A DNA stretch of 64,000 bases, from positions 583,322,471 through 583,386,470 of the forward strand of contig NC_053390.1 in the NCBI RefSeq assembly GCF_905171765.1. The letters are read 5' to 3'. Positions within the stretch are counted from its first letter, which is position 1. Each line of letters starts with the position of its first letter. The DNA is from Bufo bufo (Eukaryota; Chordata; Amphibia; Anura; Bufonidae). Under the pieces are notes generated by a model. The model saw only the letters and a list, made by a program, of their open reading frames with translations. It searched no databases and had not been told where the DNA came from. Shown piece after piece: positions 10,712-21,743 of this stretch. The position numbers and the translations under genes were made by a program.

Positions 10712-11671
10712 TATTAGAATGGGTGGTTCTCACCTAGTGGCTTATGACGGGTGCTGCTAGCTCACAACTCGGGTGCCCGACCCAAAATAGTAAGGTATTG
10801 GGAAAAAAAAGGGGGAGTGAGCACTCACAACACTTGGACCATAGGATACAAGATATATTTATCTCCGAAACGCGTCTGGTGATAGGAAGAAGCGCCCACT
10901 TAACCTGCGGAACCTCTACTAAAAAATTGCATGGCCATGTGATAAGAAAATCTTCAGCTGTAACTACTGCTCTATTATACAGCAACATACGCTACTACTA
11001 AGGCACTAGTCCTGTCTATCCAGCCTTGCGAGTGTGACATCATCCAGCTGAGATGTGCGTGACGGGACGCCGAAGCGCACACACCTCGTGGAAGGACCGG
11101 CTGGCTGACACAGCAGCGGGACGCAGTGCCGGGACTCAGGTAGGAACCTGTATTACTATCTGGAATAGTGGCGATTTAAACCCACCGGTCTAGGCGGTTA
11201 CAACTTCAGTTGTAAGAGGAGAACCCTCGGAGATATTTACCGTGGTGTAGCGCTGGAACTTTGTATGCACTATCAAATCAGCTATTAAATTAGCACTTGG
11301 AGTGATCTACCACAGACATTTGGGACATCTCTATTTGAACTGTGAACTGTTATCAATAACAGTAATCCATTTAACACCTTCGGGAATTTAATACGGAATT
11401 GTGGATGGTGGCACAACAAATACGAATAGTGCCCGTTTTATGTGCGTTAAGAAATATTCATGTGCAGGATTTGTTATTAAGTGATTAACCTACCAACAGG
11501 GTATTGTTTTTGGTTTTCATTGGTACCAATTTGCTATTTTATACTATTTGATTGTATTTTAGTACATGTTATGTATTTTATTTAATGGACATAGCAGGTC
11601 CTACTCTAATAAATATATCTTGTATCCTATGGTCCAAGTGTTGTGAGTGCTCACTCCCCCTTTTTTTCCCA
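10712..11671. mobile_element. Penelope-like insertion with inverted end copies
   Basis: A 17-bp direct repeat ACACCCCAAACTATATA flanks the block (10695-10711 and 11672-11688), as expected for target-primed insertion. Inside, about 65 bp near the left (10798-10862, GGGAGTGAGCACTCACAACA onward) is repeated inverted at the right end (11608-11671). The phrase CCGAAACGCGTC at 10865-10876 matches the 3' core of the hammerhead-like motif at 30463, but the CTGATGA half is not present. Tandem and inverted partial copies are typical of Penelope-like elements. No reverse transcriptase remains. Confidence 0.6.
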
Positions 11672-12178
11672 ACACCCCAAACTATATAAATGAGTGGCGC
11701 CAGTGGTGCAATGACAATGCCAGCCTGATAATAGGAAATGCCATACATTGCAAATACACAGATATTTAAAGTGTCCCTTTTTACACACATATGTAGATGC
11801 TCCAGAATTGTTAGTAAATGGAATTGCAAGTAGTTACTAAAACAGGCATGTCAGGAGAGGTGACAGGTACTATTTAACTCGCAAATACATTATCCATCAT
11901 TACTTGAAATACTTTATTTAAAGATGACATTTTAAAGTTTGGAGATTAAAAATCTACAGTGTGTCCAACTATATGCAGCACCATGTGTAATTTATACTTG
12001 TATCTCTATTGCAGTACAATGTCATTATTACATTATTATAGATAACAGGTGTTTTATATTCTGCATATAGTAATAAGCGATTCTAAGCACATTTCTAATA
12101 GTTACGTTTTAGAACCAATTGCAATAAATCACCACTTGAACACGGACAATGTTGGCTGTATATTTATAAAATCCAGAA
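11672..12178. other. Nothing recognised
   Basis: This continues the sequence interrupted by the insertion at 10712-11671. No gene or repeat border is recognised. Confidence 0.4.
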
Positions 12179-12179
12179 G

Positions 12180-12902
12180 TCATTTTAATTGCAATGGAAA
12201 TTACTTCTAGTTATACACATGGGAAGGAATAATGCAAGTCACCCGTACATACTAAATTATAAAACACTCGGTAACACTGACATGGAAAAGGATCTAGGAA
12301 TTTTAATAAACAGCAAACTAAGCTGCAAAAACCAGTGTCAGGCAGCTGCTGCCAAGACCAATAAGATAATGTGTTGCATCAGAAGGGGCATAGATGCCCG
12401 TGATAAGAACATAGTCCTACCACTTTACAAATCGCTAGTCAGACCACACATGGAGTACTGTGTACAGTTCTGGGCTCCTGTGAACAAGGCAGACATAGCA
12501 GAGCTGGAGAGGGTCCAGAGGAGAGCAACTAAAGTAATAACTGGAATGGGGCAACTACAGTACCTTAAAAGATTATCAAAATTAGGGTTATTCACTTTAG
12601 AAAAAAGACGACTGAGGGGAGATCTAATTAATATGTATAAATATATCAGGGGTCAGTACAGAGATCTATCCCATCATCTATTTATCCCCAGGACTGTGAC
12701 TGTGATGAGGGGACATCCTCTACGTCTAGAGGAAAGAAGGTTTGTACACAAACATAGAAGAGGATTCTTTACAGTAAGAGCAGTGAGACTATGGAACTCT
12801 CTGCCTGAGGAGGTGGTGATGGTGAGTACAATAAAGGAATTCAAGAGGGGCCTGGATGAATTTCTGGAGCGTAATAATATTACAGGCTATAGCTACTATT
12901 GA
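12180..12902 (+). pseudogene. LINE ORF2 C-terminus (CR1/L2-like), 5'-truncated
   Basis: About 235 residues match the C-terminal part of a non-LTR retrotransposon reverse transcriptase ORF2: KDLGILINSKLS, LPLYKSLVRPHMEYCVQFW, then LERVQRRATK, LGLFTLEKRRLRGDLI, RRGFFTVRAVRLWNSLPEEV. These are typical of CR1/L2/jockey-type elements. The endonuclease and the catalytic FxDD part are missing, so this is a 5'-truncated copy. The original stop codon appears to be the TAG now at 13836-13838. A 924-bp insertion with a 15-bp duplication separated it from the body, giving a slightly longer end at TGA 12900-12902. The 3' UTR resumes at 13823. Confidence 0.85.
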
Positions 12903-13822
12903 AAGAAAATTTAGACTAAAACCTTCAGGATCACAGGTGCAAATCCATGAGGCAAACATAATTACAAAAAAACAAAATGGCTGCACACCATTATATATAC
13001 AAACAATAGAGCTAGGAAATGGGGGTAATTCTAGATAAAAGTGGTACAATACCGACTATAAATGAGTATACATGAATAATGGAAGCTCTTAGCGAACATA
13101 CGTGTCGGGCCCATCTACCAGGCATTTAGGTGGCTTCCGCAGATGGGTCCCTATCACTAAAGAAACTGTCTCACTTTGGACTTACTTAAGCCTACAATAT
13201 TCAGGGCAGTGTAGGAACCAGCTACAAACATATTCTGCTCAGAAGTCCCAGGTAGATGGGTGTGTCCAGTCTAAAAGGGGTGCCACCCCCAACATGTTGC
13301 AAGAAAATTTAGACTAAAACCTTCAGGATCACAGGTGCAAATCCATGAGGCAAACATAATTACAAAAAACAAAATGGCTGCACACCATTATATATACAAA
13401 CAATAGAGCTAGGAAATGGGGGTCATTCTAGATAAAAGTGGTACAATACCAACTATAAATGAGTATACATGAATAATGGAAGCTCTTAGCGCACATACGT
13501 GTCGGGCCCATCTACCAGGCGTCAAGGTGGCACCCCTTTTAGACTGGACACGCCCATCTACCTGGGACTTCTGAGCAGAATATGTTTGTAGCTGGTTCCT
13601 ACATTGCCCTGAATATTGTAGGCTTAAGTAAGTCCAAAGTGAGGCAATTTCTTTAGCGATAGGGACCCATCTGCGGAAGCCACCTTAACGCCTGGTAGAT
13701 GGGCCCGACACGTATGTGCGCTAAGAGCTTCCATTATTCATGTATACTCATTTATAGTCGATATTGTACCACTTTTATCTAGAATGACCCCCATTTCCTA
13801 GCTCTATTGTTTGTATATATAA
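12899..13822. mobile_element. 924-bp palindromic insertion in LINE
   Basis: The insertion is flanked by AGGCTATAGCTACTA (12884-12898 and 13823-13837). It consists of arm A (12903-13118), spacer B (13118-13300), a second direct A (13303-13520), an inverted B (13521-13700) and an inverted partial A (13700-13820). The direct A copies are almost identical. The arms end in ATATATACAAACAATAGAGC and its inverse. The long duplication and mixed tandem/inverted layout resemble Penelope-like insertions, but no coding remnant confirms it. Confidence 0.7.
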
Positions 13823-14042
13823 AGGCTATAGCTACTAGAGAGGGGTCGTTGATCCAGGGAGTTATTCTGATTGCCTGATTGGAGTCGGGAAGGAATTTTT
13901 TATTCCCCTAAAGTGGGGAAAATTGGCTTCTACCTCACAGGGTTTTTTTTTGCCTTCCTCTAGATCAACTTGTAGGATAACAGGCCGAACCGGATGGTCA
14001 AATGTCTTTTTTTGGCCTTATGTACTATGTTACTATGTTACA
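13823..14042 (+). mobile_element. 3' UTR of the interrupted LINE
   Basis: After the second target copy the sequence continues from the LINE stop codon into GAGTCGGGAAGGAATTTTTT, CCTTCCTCTAGATCAACTTG and a short TACTATGTTACTATGTTA tail. The 8-bp tail repeat is characteristic of 3' ends of L2/CR1-type LINEs. This fixes the 3' boundary near 14042. Confidence 0.75.
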
Positions 14043-15066
14043 TGGTAAGATAAAAAAAAATATAATAATCATTGAAGTTGAATATAGCAGTAAAGAATAA
14101 ACTGAGCACTGCAGAAAAACAGGGACTTCACCGAATGGTTTGCCACAGCCAAACATGTTTCAATGTAATACCACTAAAGTACATCATGAATACTTAGAGC
14201 AGACCACGGGCAAAAAAGTTTTGATTAGCTCAGAAGTGATTCACGTTTATGTGACTGCTTTCATGGGAATAGACATCACAAATTGTATATGTTAAATCAT
14301 CAGTCTTGCCCATTAAGCAGTATCTGTATCAAGCCATTTTAAAGGAGTGCTCCATTTAAGCTTATTTCCACAAAAACATAGTTGAAGCCAGGTCGAAATT
14401 TTCAGGGACACAAAATATTCTTTTCCCTTTTAGGGTACATTTGATTATTCCCATCTTTCGCCTTTCTATCCCTTTCATCTATGCCTACTCCCTGCCCCGG
14501 GTGAACTTGATGGACAAATGCCTTTATTTAACCATACTATGTAGCTCTAGGTGATTATGTAGCTCTATATAACTATGGCTTACAGTAAATTATAGTATGA
14601 AATAGGAACAGGCAAGTCCGAAAAATAAGTTTTGCCCCTTCTTTGTCAGTTAAGTGGTAATTAGAGAAAGCAAGAGTAATCTTTGATAGAAATGTTGCTA
14701 GAGGTGTGATATTTGGCAACCATATAAAAAAAAAACCTTGGTTGTTCAACAAAGTATCCATAGCAAGCAGACTGGATAGCACCAACATAGCTGCAAATGG
14801 CAAAAAACAGCAGTAAATGGTTTATTAGTAGTGAAAGTATTTTCCATCGTAGGCTGCAGTAGGAATATGATTTCCAGACTGATACTGGTACTTGCTGATG
14901 AGATGACAGAAAACGTAATTAATACTGTTATTAACTATAACCGTTGTACAGTGATGGTACAAGGAATACATGTATGTTATTACACCATGAAGAATACTAT
15001 ATTATATCTACATGGACAGGGAAAACAAAGAGAGGTCAAAAACACGTTCAGTGGCCGGGTTTGAGG
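14043..15066. other. Nothing recognised
   Basis: No conserved frame, RNA gene or repeat boundary can be supported. Confidence 0.5.
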
Positions 15067-15735
15067 TGTCACGACATGTGTAACAGGGCTCGTGACCCGG
15101 GGTCTGTGGCTCGGTAGTTGGCTGGCTCCTTAGTCATAGGGCTGGTGACCCAGGGTCTGTGGCTCAGCCTCCCCATCTCAGTGTCTTCTGCTCACTCATG
15201 CAGTCTGGCAAAGTGTCTTCTTCTAAGGACTAAACCCTGCAGAATACTAGGGGCTCTGACTGTCTAGTATATACAGTTTCTACCTGAACTAGAACCTTCT
15301 AGTGGGAGGGTTGGAGTGGAGAAAGACAACCCAAGCAAATACAAAACTTCAATTATGCCTAATGAGAATGACAAAACAGTTTTTCCAGACAAAAACAAGT
15401 CTTCAGGCATAATAACATAGCTAAACAAGACATCCAAAAAGTCAGTATTTCTTGTTTTGGTGGTAAAAAAGTGTCTGGCTTTTTCCACCCAAAACATAGT
15501 CTTCTTTAACCCTTATGGCAACAGTGTAAAATTACTAGTTTCTCATTATTTGTTTGGAAGTCCAAAAAATTATAAACATATAAAATGCAGTTACACAGTA
15601 TTAAACAGTATAAGTCAGTGCAAGTTATCCCTTTAAAGTGAAAAAAAAGTATGAATTTGGTGACTTTGCATAGGTGAAACAGGGGCAAATGTCCACACTT
15701 CAAAGTACCCCTGCTCCAGGGCTCTACACATGACA
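15067..15735 (-). mobile_element. Probable solo LTR
   Basis: In minus orientation the block starts TGTCATGTGTAGAGCCCTGG and ends CACATGTCGTGACA, giving TG...CA ends and a short terminal inverted repeat. No retroviral-type genes flank it, so it would be solitary. A clean target duplication is not visible, which limits confidence. Confidence 0.4.
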
Positions 15736-15995
15736 TAGAGGTTTTAACAATATTTCATTCCCTAGGGGTATGGCCACACAGTCAGGTTCCTGCCTTCAGT
15801 TTCGGAAGCCAAATAATCAGAATTGAATCATAAAAGGAGAGAAAGTACACAGGACAGATATGACTTCTCTTTTTTTAATCCACTCCTGGTTTTGGCTTCC
15901 AAAACTGCATGCAGAAAACTGACCTTGCGGTGGTACCCTAACTTGATCCAATTCTCCTTTCATACATGGCCATGTTTAAAGGAGTTAATTATATA

Positions 15996-17519
15996 CAGTC
16001 GTGGCCAAAAGTTTTGAGAATTACATAAATATTGGAAATTGGAAAAGTTGCTGCTTAAGTTTTTATAATAGCAATTTGCATATACTGCAGAATGTTATGA
16101 AGAGTGATCAGATGAATTGCATAGTCCTTCTTTGCCATGAAAATTTACTTAATCCCAAAAAAAACCTTTCCACTGCATTTCATTGCTGTCATTAAAGGAC
16201 CTGCTGAGATCATTTCAGTAATCGTCTTGTTAACTCAGGTGAGAATGTTGACGAGCACAAGGCTGGAGATCATTATGTCAGGCTGATTGGGTTAAAATGG
16301 CAGACTTGACATGTTAAAAGGAGGGTGATGCTTGAAATCATTGTTCTTCCATTGTTAACCATGGTGACCTGCAAAGAAACGCGTGCAGCCATCATTGCGT
16401 TGCATAAAAATGGCTTCACAGGCAAGGATATTGTGGCTACTAAGATTGCACCTCAATCAACAATTTATAGGATCATCAAGAACTTCAAGGAAAGAGGTTC
16501 AATTCTTATTAAGAAGGCTTCAGGGCGTCCAAGAAAGTCCAGCAAGCGCCAGGATCGTCTCCTAAAGAGGATTCAGCTGCGGGATCGGAGTGCCACCAGT
16601 GAAGAGCTTGCTCAGGAATGGCAGCAGGCAGGTGTGAGCGCATCTGCATGCACAGTGAGGCGAAGACTTTTGGAAGATGGCCTGGTGTCAAGAAAAAAAA
16701 CATCATAGACAGATTGATCTTCTGCAGAAAGTATGGTGAATGGACTGCTGAGGACTGGGGCAAAATCATATTCTCCGATGAAGCCTCTTTCAGATTGTTT
16801 GGGGCATCTGGAAAAAGGCTTGTCCGGAGAAGAAAAGGTGAGCGCTACCATCAGTCCTGTGTCATGCCAACAGTAAAGCATCCTGAGACCATTCATGTGT
16901 GGGGTTGCTTCTCATCCAAGGGAGTGGGCTCACTGACAATTTTGCCCAAAAATACAGCCATGAATAAAGAATGGTACCAAAACCAACAGCAACTTCTTCC
17001 AACAATCCAATAACAGTTTGGTGAAGAACAATGCATTTTCCAGCACGATGGAGCACCGTGCCATAAGGCAAAAGTGATAACTAAGTGGCTCGGGGACCAA
17101 AACGTTGACATTTTGGGTCCATGGCCTGGAAACTCCCCAGATCTTAATCCCATTGAGAACTTGTGGTCAATCCTCAAGAGGCGGGTGGACAAACAAAAAC
17201 CCACTAATTCTGACAAACTCCAAGAAGCGATTATGAAAGAATGGGTTGCCATCAGTCAGGAGTTGGCCCAGAAGTTGATTGAGAGCATGCCCAGTCGAAT
17301 TGCAGAGGTCCTGAAAAAGAAGAGCCAACACTGCAAATACTGACTCTTTGCATAAATGTCATGTAATTTTCGATAAAAGCCTTTGAAACGTATGAAGTGC
17401 GTGTAATTATATTTCACTACATCACAGAAACAACTGAAACAAAGTTCTAAAAGCAGTTTAGCAGCAAACTTTGTGAAAACTAATATTTGTGTCATTCTCA
17501 AAACTTTTGGCCACGACTG
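15996..17519 (+). mobile_element. Complete Tc1-type element (family 1)
   Basis: The 1.52-kb element has inverted ends CAGTCGTGGCCAAAAGTTTT and AAAACTTTTGGCCACGACTG, flanked by TA on both sides. It encloses one transposase gene on the plus strand, so the unit is structurally complete. The gene is inactivated (next entry). Confidence 0.92.
16361..17343 (+). pseudogene. Tc1 transposase, frameshifted and with a stop
   Basis: The product would be a DD34E Tc1/mariner transposase that cuts and pastes the element at TA. The start is the ATG at 16361 (MVTCKETRAA). An N-terminal helix-turn-helix pair follows: STIYRIIKNFKERG, the GRPRKSS linker and TVRRRLLEDGL. The frame is lost near 16697 at an A-rich run and continues in frame 1 from KKNIIDR. 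Catalytic residues visible downstream are the first Asp in IIFSDEASF, the second in FQHDGAPCHK and the Glu in [11 protein letters not shown]. An in-frame TAA at 17011-17013 cuts the second half. It ends normally at the TGA after QHCKY. The product is non-functional, but its ends could still be mobilised in trans. Confidence 0.9.
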
Positions 17520-17562
17520 TAGAGAACTGTTATACCATGTTCTAGTTTATTTTGTATATTCC

Positions 17563-17775
17563 TTAAAGGGGTATTCCAGGATTGGTCTTTTTTAATGTAA
17601 GCCTCCTAGCCTGTGGTACAGTACCTAAGGAAAAAATCATATTCACCTGCTCTCCGCCACTTTGGACCGCCTCACTGGTTCTATTTGGTGACCTTCCAAT
17701 CCCCAGCTTTTTTACATCCTGGCCAGGGTACAGACAGGGTACCACATACTACAGACTTACTTTAAAAGCAACCTG
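17563..17775. mobile_element. TTAAAGGGG-type MITE remnant
   Basis: The left edge TTAAAGGGGTATTCCAGGAT resembles T2/Kolobok-like MITE ends common in frogs. A candidate right edge TTACTTTAAAAG is only weakly complementary. The call rests on one end. Confidence 0.35.
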
Positions 17776-18299
17776 TTTGTAGTTACTGAATAGAAACCTA
17801 ATGCTTTATTTATTATTATCATTATTAACCCCTTAAGGACCTGCGCCGTACATGTACGGCGTAGATGTCCGTGGCTTAAGGACCAGCGGCGTACATGTAA
17901 GACGCAGTGTACAGGCGGGTGCAGGAGATGCGCCCGCCCAATCAGCAGCAGGGGTCCGGCAGTCACTGATAGCCAGACCCCTGCTGCATTCGGCGGCAAT
18001 GACCGCGGCACGTAGGGGCTTCAGACATGTGCAGGGTGGCCATCGGGTCCCCGCGCTGCTTTGACTGGGACCCAATGGCAGTGAAGGCAGCCCGATGCCT
18101 TCCTTAGACATCGTGGCTGCCTTCCGGGAGAGCCTGTGAGATCCAGCCCCCTGGATCTATCAGGCAAGCAGGCTGTAAGTGTATTACATTCAGTGATAAA
18201 CTTACAGCCAATGCTTTACAATACAGAAGTATTGTAAAGGGGATCAGACTCCCAAAAGTTGAATTCCCAGAATGGTAAAAGTTAAAAAAAAGTTAGAAA

Positions 18300-20280
18300 A
18301 AAAAGTTTTACAAAAAATTTTAAGTTTCAAGTAAAAAAAAAAAGCATTATTTACCTAGAATAAAGTAAAAAAAAAATAGTAAAAAATAGGTAAAAAATTG
18401 AAAAGTAGACATATTATATATCGCCGCATCCATATTGACCGGCTCTATAAAAATATCACATGACTTAACCCCTCAGATGAATACGGTCAAAAATAAAATA
18501 AAAACTGTGCTAAAAAAAAACATTTTTTGGTCACCTTACATCCCTAAAAGTGCAACACCAAGCGATCAAAAAGGCGTACGCCTCCCAATATAGTCACCTC
18601 ATCCCGAAAAAAAGTGAGCCCCTACCTAAGGCTACTTTCACACTAGCGTTCGGAGCGGAACCGTCTGATGTTTCATCAGACGGATCCGCTCCGATAATGC
18701 AGACGTTTGCATCCGTTCAGAACGGATCCGTCTGCATTATTACTTAGAAAATTTTCTAAGTCTGAAAGTAGCCTGAGCGGATCCGTTCAGACTTTACATT
18801 GAAAGTCAATGGGGAACGGATCCGCTTGAAGATTGAGCCATATAGTGTCATCTTCAAGCGGATCCGTCCCCATTGACTTACATTGTAAGTGTGGACGGAT
18901 CCGCTCGCCTCCGCACGGCCAGGCGGACACCCGAACGCTGCAAGCAGCGTTCAGGTGTCCGCTCACTGAGCGGAGCGGAGGCTGAACGCTGGCAGGCGGA
19001 TGCATTCTCAGTGGATCCGCCTCCACTGAGAATGCATTGGGGCCAGACGGATGCGTTCGGGGCCGCTCGTGAGCCCCTTCAAACGGTGCGCACGAGCGGA
19101 CACCCGAACGCTAGTGTGAAAGTAGCCTATGACAATCGCCCAAAAAATGAAAAAAACTATGGCTCTCAAAATATGTAAACACTAAAACATAATTTTTTGG
19201 GTTTAAAAAATGCTGTTATTGTGTTAAACTTAAGTAAATAAAAAAGTATACATATTAAGTATTGCGCGTCCGTAACAACCTGCTGTATAAAAATATCACA
19301 TGACCTAACCCCTCAGGTGAACACCGTAAAAAAATTCAAAAAATAGTACCAATAAAGCCGTCATATCATCCCGCAAAAATTATACCATACTCTATCTAAG
19401 ACAATCGCCCAGAAAAAATAAAATAAACTATGTCTCTCATACGGAAACACTAAAATGATTTTTTTTTTTGTTTCAAAAATGATATTATTGTGTAAAACTT
19501 AAGTAAATAAAAAAAGTTGATATATTAGATATTGGCGCATCCATAAGAACCTGCTGTATAAAAATATGACATGACCTAACCCCTCAGGTAAACATTGTAA
19601 AAAATAAATAAATAAAAAGTGTGTCAAAAAAGCCATTTTTTGTCATCTTGCACCGCAAAAAGACTAATACCAAGCAATCAAAAAGTCATATGCACCCCAA
19701 AATAGTACCAAACCGTCATCTCATCCCACAAAAATGGTACCCTACCTAAGACAATCGCCCAGAAAATAAAAAAGAACTATGGCTCTCAGACTATGAAGAC
19801 ACTAAAATTATTTTTTTTTTGTTTCAAAAATGATATTATTGTGTAAAACTTTAATAAATAAAAAAAGTTGATATATTAGGTATTGGTGCTAACCCCTCAG
19901 GTGAACACCGTAAAAAATAAAAAAATAAAGTGTGTCAAAAAAGCCATCTTTTGTCACCTTACATCACAAAAAGTGTAATACCAAGTGATTAAAAAGTCAT
20001 ATGCACCCTAAAATAGTAACAGAATGTGGAGACACAAAAATATATTTTTTCTAAAATGCTATACCAAATCATATTTGGTATTGTCGTGTTTGTAACAACC
20101 TGCTCTATAAAAATAGCACATGATCTAACCTGTTAGATGAACGTTGTAAATAACCAAAAATAAAAACGGTGCTAAAATAGCTATTTTTTCTTACCCTGCC
20201 TCACAAAAAGTGTAATATAGAGCAACCAAAAATCATATGTACCCTAAAATAGTACCAACAAAACTGCAACCTTATCCCAT
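18300..20280. repeat. ~320-bp subrepeats of the TTAA-type element
   Basis: The phrase AAAAATATCACATGACCTAACCCCTCAGGTGAA recurs in parts near 18450, 19290, 19560 and 20110, each preceded by a GTATT..CGCATCC tract and followed by a TAAAATAGTACCAA-type tract. After removing the 499-bp MITE the spacing is about 310-340 bp. Copies also occur inverted at 3915-4340. There are no genes in this stretch. Confidence 0.7.
18629..19127. mobile_element. 499-bp MITE with CTTTCACACTAGCG ends
   Basis: The ends AGGCTACTTTCACACTAGCG and CGCTAGTGTGAAAGTAGCCT are perfect inverted repeats. The interior is rich in GGATCCGTC/GACGGATCC palindromes. It interrupts the subrepeat phrase CCTACCTA...GACAATCGCC, found uninterrupted at 19742. 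The terminal CTTTCACACT.GCGG motif is shared with the PIF/Harbinger element at 43900-47212, and the flanking TAA fits that superfamily. Confidence 0.75.
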
Positions 20281-20859
20281 AGTGGGTCACTTTTTTGAAG
20301 TTTCTACTCTAGGGGTGCATTAGGGGGTCTTCAAATGTGACAAGGCAGCTTAAAATTATCCCAGTGAAATCTGCCTTCTAAAAACCATATGGCGTTCCTT
20401 TCCTTCTGCGCCCTGCCGTGTGCCCGGACAGCAGTTTACGACCACATATGGGGTGTTTCTGTAAACTACAGAATCAGGGAAATAAATATTGAGTTTTGGT
20501 TTGGCTGCTAACCCTTGCTTTGTTAGCTGAAAAAAATGGATTAAAATGAAAAATCTGCCAAAAAAGTGAAATTCTGAAATTTCATCTACATTTTCCATTA
20601 ATTCTTGTGGAACACCTAAAGGTGTTTGTAAAATCAGTTTTGAATACCTTGAGGGGTGTAGTTTCTAAAATGGGGTCATTTTTGGGTAGTTTCTATTATG
20701 TAATCCTCACAAAGTGACTTCAGACCTGAACTGGTCCTTAAAAAGTGGGTTTTGGAAATTTTCTAAAAAATTTAAGATTTGCTTCTAATTTTCTAAGCCT
20801 TCTAACGTCCCCAAAAAATAAAATGGCATTCACAAAATGATCCAAACATGAAGTAGACA

Positions 20860-21706
20860 CATAAGATATAGATGTGGGAGGCACTCAGTATCCAGGTTCA
20901 ATATGTGTGGTTTGTTGAAATATTGAGCGGTTGGTGGTAAAGGTGTGGGTTGTGTTGTTGAAGTGGTATATAACGGTATATAATGGTCACACCATAATTG
21001 TTGCTATTTAAAAAATGTTAATTTATTGATAAAATTATAAAGATATATATAAAAAAATGAAAAAAAAGGAAGAAATGAGAAATTCGAACAATATAGAAAT
21101 TCGAAGAATATATAAAAATCAAAGAATATAGAAAAAATATAAAAAATATAATGGAGAAAAATATCTTCGGTCCACTTAATGTGTTAGGACAGAGTTCGCA
21201 TATTATGTTCCTTAAAGTCCTTGATTTGTCATTTGTGTCCTGTAGGTGGAGCTAAAGATGGTTACAGTTGAGGGTGATTGCAGCCTGGTTCACTGGGAGA
21301 AAAAAGTAAGTGTACTGTACATGTAGCAGGATCGACATATGAATAGCCTCTAAATTCGTAGCTTTATATCGATATGGGTTAGGTATGTCGAAATACGTTG
21401 CAAATATGCGGCTAAAAAAGGGGAGGAACAGGTGCTCGATGTAGAGGCACCCTTTTAGTGTTACGTTACCCGTTCTGCTGCTGTGTTATTCACCGGCCTT
21501 GCTCTACCTGCCCGTGACGTGGCATCCCACGTGGGCGGGAGCGGCGGCTTGGAGTTTGAAAAAAAGCGCGGGTATCGATGCAAGTCTTCCAATTGATGCG
21601 AATCTTCAAAATGATGCGTTCTTTGAAAAGATCGATGAGTGTCTTTTAATCCTATTTCCAAGTATTGTGTTTGCGATCTGAAGGGTGGCGATGCTGCAGG
21701 GTACCA
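20860..21706. mobile_element. Penelope/LINE-like insertion with 12-bp duplication
   Basis: The block is flanked by ATGAAGTAGACA at 20848-20859 and 21707-21718. It contains AT-rich reiterated AGAAATTCGAA tracts and a TGTCGAAATACGTTGC phrase reminiscent of the CGAAACGCGT core of other insertions here. No coding match is seen. The long duplication implies target-primed or Penelope-type insertion. Confidence 0.5.
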
Positions 21707-21743
21707 ATGAAGTAGACATATGGGGAATGTAAAGTAATAACTA

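Noticed and set aside
10862..10880. Second hammerhead ribozyme at CCGAAACGCGTC
   Set aside because: No CTGATGA half or stem II is found upstream; only the 3' core phrase remains.
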